Below are positions 34,162 to 41,668 of a DNA stretch of 64,000 nucleotides, in pieces (position 1 is the first letter of the stretch; each line of letters begins with the position of its first letter). The notes beneath the pieces are model-generated. The model did not search any database. It was given only the letters and a program-made list of their open reading frames with translations, and had not been told where the DNA came from. This stretch comes from Micromonospora_G sp044901685 (GTDB taxonomy: Bacteria > Actinomycetota > Actinomycetes > Mycobacteriales > Micromonosporaceae): the NCBI RefSeq assembly GCF_044901685.1, contig NZ_JBJDPS010000002.1, forward strand, positions 558,001 through 622,000. Direction: 5' to 3'. A program made the position numbers and the translations under genes.

Positions 34162-34202
34162 ACGTGGACCCGACCAGCGGCGTGAGCCGGTCGGGTCCAC
34201 GT
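34162..34202 (+). terminator. strong hairpin after the acetate transporter gene
   Basis: ACGTGGACCCGACC (34162-34175) and GGTCGGGTCCACGT (34189-34202) form a perfect 14-base-pair stem with a 13-base loop, 34 bases past the transporter stop and before the next plus-strand gene. Confidence 0.75.
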
Positions 34203-34251
34203 CGGCGGTAACCGGGTTGAACCCAGGGGCGAAGCCCGCTGGGATGGGGCG

Positions 34252-35487
34252 ATGAAGATCCGCCGATTGACCAACGAGGAACGTCCGACGCTGAGCTGGC
34301 CCATCCAGGGGTACGCCTTCGAACGGTCGCCGATGTCCGCGACCGAGCTGGAGAAGTACCAGGAACACCTGCCCTACCACGAGGGCAACGTCACGCTCGT
34401 GGCGGAGGACGACGGCGGTACCCGGGCGGTGGTCAGCGCACTCCCGATGCGGCAGAACGTCCGGGGCGGCGTGTTCGCGATGCTCGGCATCACCGGTGTC
34501 GCCACCCAACCGCTCGCCCGGCGTCAGGGACATGTCCGCGCGCTGGTCACCCGGATGCTCGGCGACATGCGCGACGAGGGGTACGCGGTCACCGCGCTCT
34601 ACCCGTTCCGCCCCTCCTTCTACGCCCGCTTCGGGTACGTCGGCCTGCCCCGGCCGCGTACGGTCCGGTTCTCCCCGGCGGACCTCGGCGAACTGCTCCG
34701 GGCCGACCTGCCGGGCGAGCTGCGCTGGCAGCGGATCCGGGAGGGGTACGACGACTACCGCGCCTTCACCGAGCGGCTGCTCACCTCCCGGCACGGCTTC
34801 TCGCTCCTGCCCGACCACCGGGCGGTCCAACTCCGGGACCGGGACGACCGCTGGCTGGTGACCGCCGTTGCCGACGGCGAGGTGGTCGGCGCGCTCACCT
34901 ACACCATCGACGGCCACGGCGGCACGCTGCTCGGTGAGGACATGCTGACCGCGAATCCGCTCGGCCGGGCGCTGCTGTTGCAGTTCCTCGCCCGCCACGT
35001 CGACCAGGTGGACCGGATCAGCGTCGTGGTCCCCGCCGACGAGTCGCCGGAACTCTGGGCCACCGACCTCGCCATCCAGAGCGAGACCAGGGTGGTCTTC
35101 CCCACCCTGGGCGCCCCGATGGCCCGGGTGCTCTCCGTGGAGGCCCTGCGCGGTATCTCCGTCGGCCCCGGTCGGGTACGGATCGAGGTCGTCGACGACC
35201 CGTACGTCGCTGGTGCCTACCTGCTCGACGGCGGGTCCGATCTCGGTGCCGGTGCCGGTGCCGGTGCCGGTGCCGGTCGGCTCGACGTGACTCCCGGTGC
35301 CGGCGGTGCCGCCGCCTCGGTGCCGACCGCCACGCTCACCGCCGCCGGCATCTCCGCGCTGGTCTACGGCGTACTCGATCCCGACGAACTGCCCCTGCGC
35401 GGCTTCGGCGACGTGCCGGCTCCCGCCGCCGCCCAGCTCCGTTCCCTGTTCCCGCGCACGATGCCGTACATCTTCGCCGACTTCTGA
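34252..35487 (+). CDS. Eis-like GNAT N-acetyltransferase
   Basis: This 411-residue protein has the three-part layout of Eis: an N-terminal GNAT domain with the acetyl-CoA loop ARRQGHVRALVTRML, a second GNAT-like domain (about 150-290) and a C-terminal SCP2-like domain ending in the conserved terminal carboxylate region (MPYIFADF). Eis proteins acetylate amines of aminoglycosides and proteins; the substrate here is unknown. A 6-base microsatellite codes a GAGAGAGAGAG stretch just before the C-terminal domain. The ATG at 34252 has GATGGGG upstream. It is convergent with the ElaA-like gene across a low-GC inverted repeat. Confidence 0.88.
   Translation: MKIRRLTNEERPTLSWPIQGYAFERSPMSATELEKYQEHLPYHEGNVTLVAEDDGGTRAVVSALPMRQNVRGGVFAMLGITGVATQPLARRQGHVRALVTRMLGDMRDEGYAVTALYPFRPSFYARFGYVGLPRPRTVRFSPADLGELLRADLPGELRWQRIREGYDDYRAFTERLLTSRHGFSLLPDHRAVQLRDRDDRWLVTAVADGEVVGALTYTIDGHGGTLLGEDMLTANPLGRALLLQFLARHVDQVDRISVVVPADESPELWATDLAIQSETRVVFPTLGAPMARVLSVEALRGISVGPGRVRIEVVDDPYVAGAYLLDGGSDLGAGAGAGAGAGRLDVTPGAGGAAASVPTATLTAAGISALVYGVLDPDELPLRGFGDVPAPAAAQLRSLFPRTMPYIFADF
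35245..35274 (+). repeat. in-frame GGTGCC hexanucleotide microsatellite, 5 units
   Basis: Five exact GGTGCC units encode alternating Gly-Ala in the Eis-like acetyltransferase. Slippage here changes linker length without breaking the frame. Confidence 0.9.
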
Positions 35488-35517
35488 CGGTCGGCCACCG
35501 GGCAGGAGTGTGTTCCG

Positions 35518-35575
35518 CGTTTTCTTCGTACATGTTCTTTCGCGTACGTACACGGAAGAACATGTACGAAAAACG
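35518..35575. repeat. low-GC long inverted repeat between convergent acetyltransferase genes
   Basis: TCGTACATGTTCTT (35526-35539) and AAGAACATGTACGA (35556-35569) are perfect 14-base arms around a 16-base centre (TCGCGTACGTACACGG). The match continues outward as CGTTTT and AAAACG with a 2-base offset. The A and T richness contrasts with the surroundings. It may be a bidirectional terminator with genuine U-tracts or a remnant of an inserted palindromic element. Confidence 0.75.
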
Positions 35576-35626
35576 TGACCAACACCCGCGCGGGAGGAGC
35601 CGAAGACCCTCCGACACCCGACGCGG

Positions 35627-36067
35627 TCAGGCGGGGGTGCGGCGCATCGGCAGGTGGGGGATGCCGTCCTCCAGGTATTCCGGTCCGGTGGGGGAGTAGC
35701 CGTAACGGGCGTAGAAGCCGGCGAGATGGGCCTGTGCCTCCAGCACGCTGGTGCGCTCGCCGATCACCGCGAGGGCCTCGGTCATCAGACGACCGGCGTG
35801 GCCGTCACCACGCGCGCTCGCCGCCACCACGACCCGCCCGATCCGTTCGACGCCGTCGGGGTCGGCCAGGATCCGCAGGTACGCCACGGGCGCACCGTCC
35901 TGCTCCAGCCAGAGGTGCCGGGTGCCCGGCTCGACGTCCCGACCGTCCAACTCCGGGTACGGGCACTTCTGCTCGACCACGAACACGTCGACCCGCAGCC
36001 GGATCAGGTCGTGCAGCGTACGGGCGTCGAGGTCGGCGAACGGGGCGACGTGGAGGGTGGCAGGCAT
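35627..36067 (-). CDS. ElaA-family GNAT acetyltransferase
   Basis: This 146-residue protein matches ElaA in length and motifs: LIRLRVDVFVVEQKCPYPELDGRD near the start, GRVVVAASARGDGHAGRLM as the acetyl-CoA loop and FYARYGYSPTGPEYLEDGIPH at the end. The substrate is unknown for the family. The ATG at 36067 is the only good start. It lies upstream of two other short minus-strand genes but 69 bases away, so it may be separate from them. Confidence 0.88.
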   Translation of the reverse strand: MPATLHVAPFADLDARTLHDLIRLRVDVFVVEQKCPYPELDGRDVEPGTRHLWLEQDGAPVAYLRILADPDGVERIGRVVVAASARGDGHAGRLMTEALAVIGERTSVLEAQAHLAGFYARYGYSPTGPEYLEDGIPHLPMRRTPA

Positions 36068-36136
36068 TCCGCGATCGTAGGCGCAACGGCGCGTGGCGGA
36101 GACAGCCGGAGGGGACCGGTCCCGCTCCGGTTCGGC

Positions 36137-36397
36137 TCAGGCGGGACGGGCGCCGACCGCGTCCTTGATCGCGGCGCCACGGTCACCCTCGACCGCGCGG
36201 GCACAGTGGGCGCAGCAGAAGAACCGGCCGGACACCTCGACGCCGTGTCCGACGATCCGGACCTGGCAGTGCTCGCAGATCGGCGCCAGTGCCTGGATCG
36301 CGCACTCGAACGAGTCGAACGTGTGCGAGTCGCCGCTCACCGTCCGTACCTCGAACGACATCCAGTAGTCGTTGCCGCAGGTTTCGCAGATTGCCAT
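36137..36397 (-). CDS. small Cys-rich metal-binding protein (metallothionein-like)
   Basis: This 86-residue protein has CETCGNDY at the N-terminus, ICEHCQVRIVGHG in the middle and FFCCAHCARAV near the end: seven cysteines in three C-x2-C-type knots plus histidines. This fits a treble-clef or zinc-ribbon protein; I recall similar actinomycete proteins being labelled prokaryotic metallothionein, but I cannot confirm that. The ATG at 36397 has a GGGGG ribosome site; a longer start would add a basic tail with no SD. It may store zinc or copper or bind RNA. Confidence 0.75.
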   Translation of the reverse strand: MAICETCGNDYWMSFEVRTVSGDSHTFDSFECAIQALAPICEHCQVRIVGHGVEVSGRFFCCAHCARAVEGDRGAAIKDAVGARPA

Positions 36398-36524
36398 GAC
36401 AAATCCCCCGTTTCGGACACTGTCCCCCAGCTTGCGGGTCCGAACCACGGAGGGCAACCGGAACGGTCAAACCGCCCCGGCCGGGGCTGCAGGTGATCCG
36501 GCCACCCCGGCGGAAACCGGTCGA

Positions 36525-36938
36525 TCAGTGGACGTCGGTCGGGTCCAGGCGCATGGAGACCGAGTTGATGCAGTAACGGGCGTCGGTCGGGGTGAACCCC
36601 TCACCGTCGAACCGGTGCCCCAGGTGCGAGTCGCAGTTGGCGCAGCGGACCTCGACCCGGACCATCCCCAGCGACCGGTCCTCGATGTAACGGATCGCGC
36701 CGGGCAGGGCCTGGTCGAAGCTCGGCCAGCCGCAGTGCGAGTCGAACTTGGTGTCGCTGGAGAAGAGTTCCGCGTCGCAGGCTCGGCAGCGGTATGTCCC
36801 CGGAGTCTTGGTTTCGACGTATTCGCCGGTCCAGGCCCGCTCGGTGCCGGCCTGGCGCAGCACCCGGAACTCCTCGGGTGACAGGCGGACCCGCCACTCG
36901 TCCTCCGTACGCGGGAGCTCCTTCTTGTCAAGAGTCAT
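36525..36938 (-). CDS. msrB: peptide-methionine (R)-S-oxide reductase
   Basis: This 137-residue enzyme reduces methionine-R-sulfoxide in proteins. The structural zinc site is complete (C51, C54 in YRCRACD and C99, C102 in VRCANCD), the catalytic residue is C123 in RYCINSVSM, and HCGWPSF and GHRFDGEG are conserved substrate-pocket segments. The ATG at 36938 lies 6 bases after a TACCGT -10 box (36945-36950) and has no Shine-Dalgarno sequence, so it is likely leaderless. It is divergent from the membrane protein at 37005. Confidence 0.96.
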   Translation of the reverse strand: MTLDKKELPRTEDEWRVRLSPEEFRVLRQAGTERAWTGEYVETKTPGTYRCRACDAELFSSDTKFDSHCGWPSFDQALPGAIRYIEDRSLGMVRVEVRCANCDSHLGHRFDGEGFTPTDARYCINSVSMRLDPTDVH

Positions 36939-37004
36939 ACCCCAACGGTACGGCGGCCGGCGCGTGGATGATTACCAACCGCCCCCGGCGATCGTTGACA
37001 GGGC

Positions 37005-37580
37005 ATGCGGGCGGCCACCAGGCCGGGCGGGGATCAGGACGGCAAGCATCGGCTCACGGTGCTGGCCGACTTCCGGCCGACCTGGCGTCAGGCGCTCCTG
37101 CACGGGCTCTGGAGTGGCACGGTGGGCACGTTCGTGTTCAGCGGCGCCGTGCTGACCGGGCCCACCGCGCTGGCGGTACTGGTCGGCGGGACCTGGCACC
37201 TGCGCGCCCCGCCGCAGCCGACCTGGTTCGCCGCACTCGTCCCGCTGCCGCTGGGCCTGGTCTACGGCCTGGTGATCCGCCGTCGGGTCGGGGCCCGGCT
37301 GGACGAGTTGGGTGTCCGCAGCGTGCCACTGGGGTTGGACGGCTTCGCACCCTGGCGACTGGTGGTCGACATCCGGGCGGAGCGCCGACGCGGGCGGACC
37401 CTGGTCGCGGTCTACCTGCGCAACGGCGCGGTGCTGCGGCTGCGGGCCCCGTACGACGGGTGGCTCGCCCGGGACCCGAGGTTCGAGCGGAAACTCTTCC
37501 TGATCTGCCACCTCTGGGCGACCCACCGGGACTGGCGGGTGCCGGCGCGACCCGAACCGACCCCCGGGCAGGGGCCGTGA
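37005..37580 (+). CDS. two-helix membrane protein with C-terminal PH-like domain, unknown function
   Basis: This 191-residue protein has two hydrophobic segments (about 35-58 and 70-92) followed by a soluble domain (about 100-165) of alternating strands, LVVDIRAERRRGRTLVAVYLRNGAVLRLRAPY, ending in a helix (FERKLFLICHLWATH). This layout resembles bacterial PH-domain membrane proteins, but I cannot name a family. The start is uncertain because no ribosome site is clear. It lies 29 bases before the primase-polymerase gene; that gene has its own -10 box within the gap. Confidence 0.6.
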   Translation: MRAATRPGGDQDGKHRLTVLADFRPTWRQALLHGLWSGTVGTFVFSGAVLTGPTALAVLVGGTWHLRAPPQPTWFAALVPLPLGLVYGLVIRRRVGARLDELGVRSVPLGLDGFAPWRLVVDIRAERRRGRTLVAVYLRNGAVLRLRAPYDGWLARDPRFERKLFLICHLWATHRDWRVPARPEPTPGQGP

Positions 37581-37597
37581 GCGGCCCGTTCTTGGCA

Positions 37598-37603
37598 TAT
37601 GGT
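37598..37603 (+). promoter_or_regulatory. -10 element (TATGGT) for the LigD-type polymerase gene, leaderless
   Basis: TATGGT ends 6 bases before the ATG at 37610, and no ribosome site intervenes. The gene can therefore be expressed independently of the membrane-protein gene upstream. Confidence 0.5.
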
Positions 37604-37609
37604 CGCGAC

Positions 37610-38647
37610 ATGGCAGGCAGTGCGAAGGTGGCGGCCGTCGAGGTCGAGGTGGCCGGACACCAGGTACGGCTGAGCAGCCCGGACCGGGTGATCTTCCCCG
37701 GACCGGGCTACACCAAGCGGGACGTGTTCGAGTACTACCTCGCGGTCGGCGACGGCATCATGCGGGCGTTGCGGTCGCGTCCCACCACCCTGCAACGCTT
37801 CCCGGAGGGGATCGAGGGGGAGGCGTTCTTCCAGAAGCGGGTGCCGGCCCGGGGCGTGCCGCCATGGGTGGAGACCGCGGAGATCAAGTTCCCGAGCGGT
37901 CGTACCGCCGACGAACTCTGTCCGGCGGACCTGGCCCATGTCGCGTGGGCCGCGCAGATGGGCACCGTGGTGTTCCACCCGTGGCCGGTACGGGCGGCCG
38001 ACGTGGACCGGCCGGACGAGATGCGGATCGACCTCGACCCGCAGCCGGGCACCGACTTCGCCGACGCGGTGACGGTCGCCGGTGAGGTGCGCGGACTTCT
38101 CGACGAGTTGGGCGCGACCGGTTTCCCGAAGACCTCCGGCGGCCGGGGCGTCCACGTCTACCTGCGGATCGAGCCGCGCTGGGCGTTCACCGAGGTACGC
38201 CGGGCGGTGATCGCCTTCGCCCGGGAGATCGAGCGCCGTCGCCCCGACCTGGCCACCACCTCGTGGTGGAAGGAGCAGCGGGGCGAGAAGGTGTTCCTGG
38301 ACTACAACCAGATGGCCCGGGACCGGACCATCGCCTGCGCGTACTCGCTGCGCGCGAACCCCCGGGCCACCGTCTCCACCCCGGTCACCTGGGACGAACT
38401 GGCCGACGTCGAGCCGGACGACTTCGACCTGCGTACGGTGCCACCGAGGATCGCCACGATCGGCGACCCGTACGCCGGGCTGGACGAGTCGCCGTGGGAC
38501 ATCACCCCGCTGCTGGAGTGGGCCGACCGCGACGACCGGGGCGGGTCGGGCGACCTGCCGTACCCGCCGGACCATCCGAAGATGCCGGGTGAGCCGAAGC
38601 GGGTCCAGCCCAGCCGGGCCCGTCCGACCGACGGGAAATCCGGATAA
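37610..38647 (+). CDS. LigD-type primase-polymerase (stand-alone PolDom)
   Basis: This 345-residue archaeo-eukaryotic-primase-type polymerase acts in non-homologous end joining, filling gaps at double-strand breaks and preferring ribonucleotides. The metal-binding pair is D141 and D143 in MRIDLDPQPG; PKTSGGRGVHVYLRI and the later ACAYSLRANPRATVSTPVTWDEL are family hallmarks. There is no ligase or nuclease domain, so this is a split LigD component; an ATP-dependent ligase lies 4.6 kb away. No Ku gene is in the window. The ATG follows a TATGGT -10 box by 6 bases and looks leaderless. Confidence 0.93.
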   Translation: MAGSAKVAAVEVEVAGHQVRLSSPDRVIFPGPGYTKRDVFEYYLAVGDGIMRALRSRPTTLQRFPEGIEGEAFFQKRVPARGVPPWVETAEIKFPSGRTADELCPADLAHVAWAAQMGTVVFHPWPVRAADVDRPDEMRIDLDPQPGTDFADAVTVAGEVRGLLDELGATGFPKTSGGRGVHVYLRIEPRWAFTEVRRAVIAFAREIERRRPDLATTSWWKEQRGEKVFLDYNQMARDRTIACAYSLRANPRATVSTPVTWDELADVEPDDFDLRTVPPRIATIGDPYAGLDESPWDITPLLEWADRDDRGGSGDLPYPPDHPKMPGEPKRVQPSRARPTDGKSG

Positions 38648-39039
38648 CGACAGGCTCGGCGTCGGGTTGCGGCCGACCGTGATCGCAAAATGTGCCATCC
38701 TGCACGCCGATACGAAACCGCAGGTCAGAGGCGTCGTTGCTTAAAGTAACGGCGTTGTCGGCGGGTGGTTCGGAGGCATCCACATCCCCCCGACCGGCCC
38801 GCACCGGGATCCGGAAACCGGTGTGCGGCACCCGTCGACGCGCCGGCCGGGCAACGCGGCCCGGCGTGGCCGGCCCCCCGTCGGACCGGCCGGGCAATTC
38901 CTCGCCGTGTCGAGGAGATCATCGAAAATCAGATCACGAACCGGCAGGTCTACCTCTCGGGCGGGCGATGCTCGCCGCCGCCGGTGGTACGACACCTGCC
39001 CGCTGACCGCCCGGTCCGTGTTCGGGAAGCGGTGCCTTC
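38648..39039 (+). other. gene-poor interval with possible promoter
   Basis: I find no convincing gene here. Around 38731-38755 a lower-GC patch holds the imperfect palindrome CGTTGCTTAAAGTAACG, which includes TAAAGT (38742-38747), a possible -10 box for the phage-like gene at 39040. Short frames across 38765-39268 show no codon bias that I trust. Confidence 0.4.
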
Positions 39040-39846
39040 ATGGCCACGCAGGCAGCATTCAACGCCGATCCCTGGGTCCGCCGCGAGATCGTCACCGTCG
39101 AGCTTGACTGGCTCGGGGACGAACTGTGCCGACGTACCGGTCGACCCCGCGCCGCCGCAGGGACAAAAGGGGACTATCTGCACCTCAGGGGTGCGCACCG
39201 GTCGCAGGAGTTCATCGAGAAGAGTCCACTCGCCACCAGCCGTACCTACACGAAGCAGACCGGGCTGACCGCGGACCAACTGCGGCACATCGCCGGCTTC
39301 GACTTCACCCCGGGCAGCACCGAAAGCATGATCGCCCAGTCCAAGCGGCTGCTCACCGCGATGCGGGCCGGGCAGCTCGAAGAGGTCCGCGAGATCTACT
39401 GCAACGTCGACGGCGACAAGGTGGTGGATGGCTGGGACAACGTCCGCAACGTCGCGGCCACCTCGGACAGCTCGCATCTCTGGCACTGGCACCTGAGTCT
39501 CGACCGGCGCCACTGCGCCGATCGGGGGCTGATGCGGCGAATCCTCGCGATCGCGCTCGGCGACACCAACACCACCACACCGATCGAGGAGGACGACATG
39601 ATGACCCCGGCCCAGGATGGTGCGTTGTCAGTGGCCTGGCAGGCCAGCGACGCGCTGCTCGACATGCAGGAGACCACCGACGGTGGAACCCGCGAGATGA
39701 AGTTCGTCCGCGAGTTCAACCAACTCCGCCGTGACGTCACCGCCGTACTCAAGCTCCAGACGGCGGAGGCGGCGAAGCCGACCCCGATCGACTACGACAA
39801 GTTGGCCGAGGCGCTGCTGCGGCGGATCGCGGCGACCCCGCGCTGA
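39040..39846 (+). CDS. possible phage-derived cell-wall peptidase-like protein
   Basis: This 268-residue protein has an N-terminal domain (about 1-170) in which HLRGAHRSQEFI and SSHLWHWHLSLDRRH provide clustered His and Asp residues, reminiscent of M15-type zinc peptidases and actinophage lysin modules. The C-terminal part (about 190-268) is helical and charged. It sits at the head of a small group with two membrane proteins of holin-like size. A weak GGGAAG precedes the ATG. I cannot name a family with confidence; a virion or lysin role is inference from the His pattern and the neighbours. Confidence 0.5.
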   Translation: MATQAAFNADPWVRREIVTVELDWLGDELCRRTGRPRAAAGTKGDYLHLRGAHRSQEFIEKSPLATSRTYTKQTGLTADQLRHIAGFDFTPGSTESMIAQSKRLLTAMRAGQLEEVREIYCNVDGDKVVDGWDNVRNVAATSDSSHLWHWHLSLDRRHCADRGLMRRILAIALGDTNTTTPIEEDDMMTPAQDGALSVAWQASDALLDMQETTDGGTREMKFVREFNQLRRDVTAVLKLQTAEAAKPTPIDYDKLAEALLRRIAATPR

Positions 39847-40160
39847 ACCGACTCCTGACGACTCGGGGCAACACCCGGGTCCGGCAGGCAGGGCGGCCGG
39901 CCGCTCGATTCCACACCGGAGCGCACCGGGCCGTCGCGGGGTCCGCCGGATCCGCCCCGCGCGTCGAACGGTCCGTCGTGTCCGCACGGCGGCGGACCGC
40001 TCGGCGTCCACCGGCGGCGGGCCGGTCCGTCCCGACGCACCCCGGGCCGGCCCGCCGCCTCCCGCCCCAGGAAAGTGCTCTGACCTGCCGAAACGCGACA
40101 CAACTGCGGATCGGCGGAGGTCCGTCGGGCGTGCTACCACTTGAAGCCAGGGGGCAAATC
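39847..40160 (+). other. gene-poor interval with a hairpin
   Basis: No gene is supported. A stem of CGCGGGG (39935-39941) with CCCCGCG (39955-39961) about 90 bases past the preceding stop may terminate that transcript. The rest holds no promoter or repeat that I can defend. Confidence 0.4.
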
Positions 40161-40265
40161 ATGAGACTCAGCGCCTACCGCGCGATTCGGCATACATCAA
40201 CCGGCCGTACCGGATCCGACCAGCCGCCCGCCGGCGGCTGCGTGCCCACGGTCCGGAGGGGATGA
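40161..40265 (+). CDS. small 34-residue ORF coupled to a membrane-protein gene
   Basis: An ATG at 40161 with GGGGG six bases upstream opens a 34-codon frame (MRLSAYRAIRHTSTGRTG at the start). Its TGA overlaps the ATG of the next gene as ATGA, the same junction seen between undoubted genes in this window. The product is basic and soluble-looking. It may be a real small protein or a translated leader that couples the holin-like gene. Confidence 0.4.
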   Translation: MRLSAYRAIRHTSTGRTGSDQPPAGGCVPTVRRG

Positions 40266-40729
40266 CGATGCGTCCACTGCCGATCATCTCGGGGCGGCAC
40301 CCGTTCGAGGTGACCCTGCTCGTGGCCGCGGTCGTCTGCGGCTCGGGCCTGGTGCTCGCCGACGCCCGGCCCCGGTCGGTCGCCGTCACGATGCCGGAGG
40401 CGGTGCAGGCGATCTGGGAGGTCGGCCTGATCGTCGGCGGCCTGCTCGGCCTCGTCGGCATCACCTGGCGCGGCCAGCTCTCCACCGGTCTGGGGCTGGA
40501 ACTCGGTGCCATCGTGCTCTTCGGCACCACCACCGGGATGTACACCATCGCCATCTTCGCCACCAGCGGACGTGCCGGCCTGGCCGCCGGCACCTTCGTC
40601 GGCGCCGTCTCGGCCGCCTCCCACTGGCGTAGTACGCAGATCGTCCGCGACCTACGCCGGCTTGCCCAGATCGGAGCCGCCTGCACACTCGTCGAGGTCC
40701 CCCTGCTCGTAGAGAGAGAATCGCCGTGA
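40262..40729 (+). CDS. small polytopic membrane protein, holin-like
   Basis: This 155-residue protein has about four hydrophobic segments (about 16-34, 48-67, 75-97 and 100-118), including VTLLVAAVVCGSGLVLA and VGLIVGGLLGLVGI, and a basic C-terminus. Its size, topology and place between a peptidase-like gene and a coiled-coil membrane gene suit a phage holin or tail-associated membrane protein. It overlaps the small ORF before it (ATGA) and the gene after it (GTGA). I do not recognise the family. Confidence 0.6.
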   Translation: MTMRPLPIISGRHPFEVTLLVAAVVCGSGLVLADARPRSVAVTMPEAVQAIWEVGLIVGGLLGLVGITWRGQLSTGLGLELGAIVLFGTTTGMYTIAIFATSGRAGLAAGTFVGAVSAASHWRSTQIVRDLRRLAQIGAACTLVEVPLLVERESP

Positions 40730-41136
40730 TCACCGCAGTATCCACCGCGTCCGGGCCGACCTGGATCCAGATCCTGCTCTCCGTGGTGGGACTGCTGGGC
40801 GGCACCGGCGGAGTGACCGCGATCGCCACCGTCGCACTGCAGCGACGCAAGTTCCGGGCCGACGCCGCCGACGTACTCACCGACACCGCCCTCACCCTGG
40901 TCGATCCACTCAAGACCCGGGTGGCGGAGCTGGAGGCGGAGACCCAACGGGCCCGCCGCCAGGCCGCGGCGGCAAGCCGGGAGATTCGTGAACTCCGTGC
41001 CGCGGTCCAGGAAATGACCGACCTCATCCGGCGGTGGCAGCGGGCGATCTTCGCCAGTGACGCCACCATCGAGCGTCTCCGGGAGTACATCCTCGCCGGA
41101 GAGGCGGGCGGTGGTCCGGGTTCCCGGATCCCGTGA
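40726..41136 (+). CDS. small membrane protein with long coiled coil
   Basis: This 136-residue protein has one membrane helix (about 13-36, IQILLSVVGLLGGTGGVTAIATVAL) and then a continuous charged helix (about 40-120) with heptad-like Leu/Ala spacing, predicted to be a coiled coil. The start is a GTG overlapping the previous stop by GTGA. The architecture resembles small membrane proteins next to actinophage lysis or tail genes. Its 3' end runs into a terminator hairpin. Confidence 0.6.
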   Translation: MITAVSTASGPTWIQILLSVVGLLGGTGGVTAIATVALQRRKFRADAADVLTDTALTLVDPLKTRVAELEAETQRARRQAAAASREIRELRAAVQEMTDLIRRWQRAIFASDATIERLREYILAGEAGGGPGSRIP

Positions 41137-41148
41137 CCCGGACCGCCG
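41109..41148. terminator. hairpin overlapping the end of the coiled-coil gene
   Basis: CGGTGGTCCGGGT (41109-41121) pairs with ACCCGGACCGCCG (41136-41148) over 13 bases with one G-T wobble. It straddles the stop codon and lies 16 bases from the stop of the convergent acetyltransferase gene. Confidence 0.6.
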
Positions 41149-41163
41149 AGGGCGCCCCGTGGC

Positions 41164-41634
41164 CTACCCCCGCCGCAGCGGGAGCTTCATCCCTTCGTGG
41201 CTGGCCTGGAATCCCAGCCGCGAGTAGAAGCGGTGGGCGGCCATACGTCGCTTGTCGGTGGTCAACTGGACCAGACCGCAGCCCCGCTCCCTGGCCTGCT
41301 CCACCGCCCATTCGATCATCGAGCGGCCCAGTCCGCTGCCGCGTCGGTCGGCACGGACGCGTACCCCCTCGATCTCGGCGCGCTCGGCGCCGCCACGGGT
41401 GAGCGACGGGACGAAGGTGAGCTGCATGGTGCCCACCACCTCGCCGTGGTGATCGGCGACGATCAGCACGTTGCGCGGGTCGGCGTCGATCGCCTCGAAG
41501 GCGGCCCAGTAGGCGGCGTCCACCTCCTCACCGACGATCTCGCGGGTCGCGCCGAGTTCGTCGTCGGCGAGCAGCGCCACGATCGCCGGTACGTCCGTCC
41601 GCCCGGCGACCCGATAGATGATCTCCTCGGTCAC
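41164..41634 (-). CDS. GNAT-family N-acetyltransferase
   Basis: This 156-residue single-domain acetyltransferase has the acetyl-CoA-binding segment VRVRADRRGSGLGRSMIEWAV (Q/R-x-x-G-x-G/A pattern) and the C-terminal RMAAHRFYSRLGFQASHEGMKL strand-helix of the fold. The substrate is unknown. The GTG at 41634 has no SD; a CAGGCT -10-like box ends 6 bases upstream, which suggests a leaderless start. It is convergent with the phage-like cassette. Confidence 0.9.
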   Translation of the reverse strand: MTEEIIYRVAGRTDVPAIVALLADDELGATREIVGEEVDAAYWAAFEAIDADPRNVLIVADHHGEVVGTMQLTFVPSLTRGGAERAEIEGVRVRADRRGSGLGRSMIEWAVEQARERGCGLVQLTTDKRRMAAHRFYSRLGFQASHEGMKLPLRRG

Positions 41635-41668
41635 CCGGCCAGCCTGACACAGCCGACCGGCGTTCCGG

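Noticed and set aside
38765..39268. 167-codon frame through the gap before the phage-like gene
   Set aside because: It overlaps the start of the better-supported gene at 39040 in another frame and has shadow-like Arg/Pro/Ser composition with no ribosome site.
40473..41090. Antisense frames opposite the holin-like and coiled-coil genes
   Set aside because: The plus-strand genes show membrane helices, heptad pattern and start/stop overlaps; the antisense frames show none of these.
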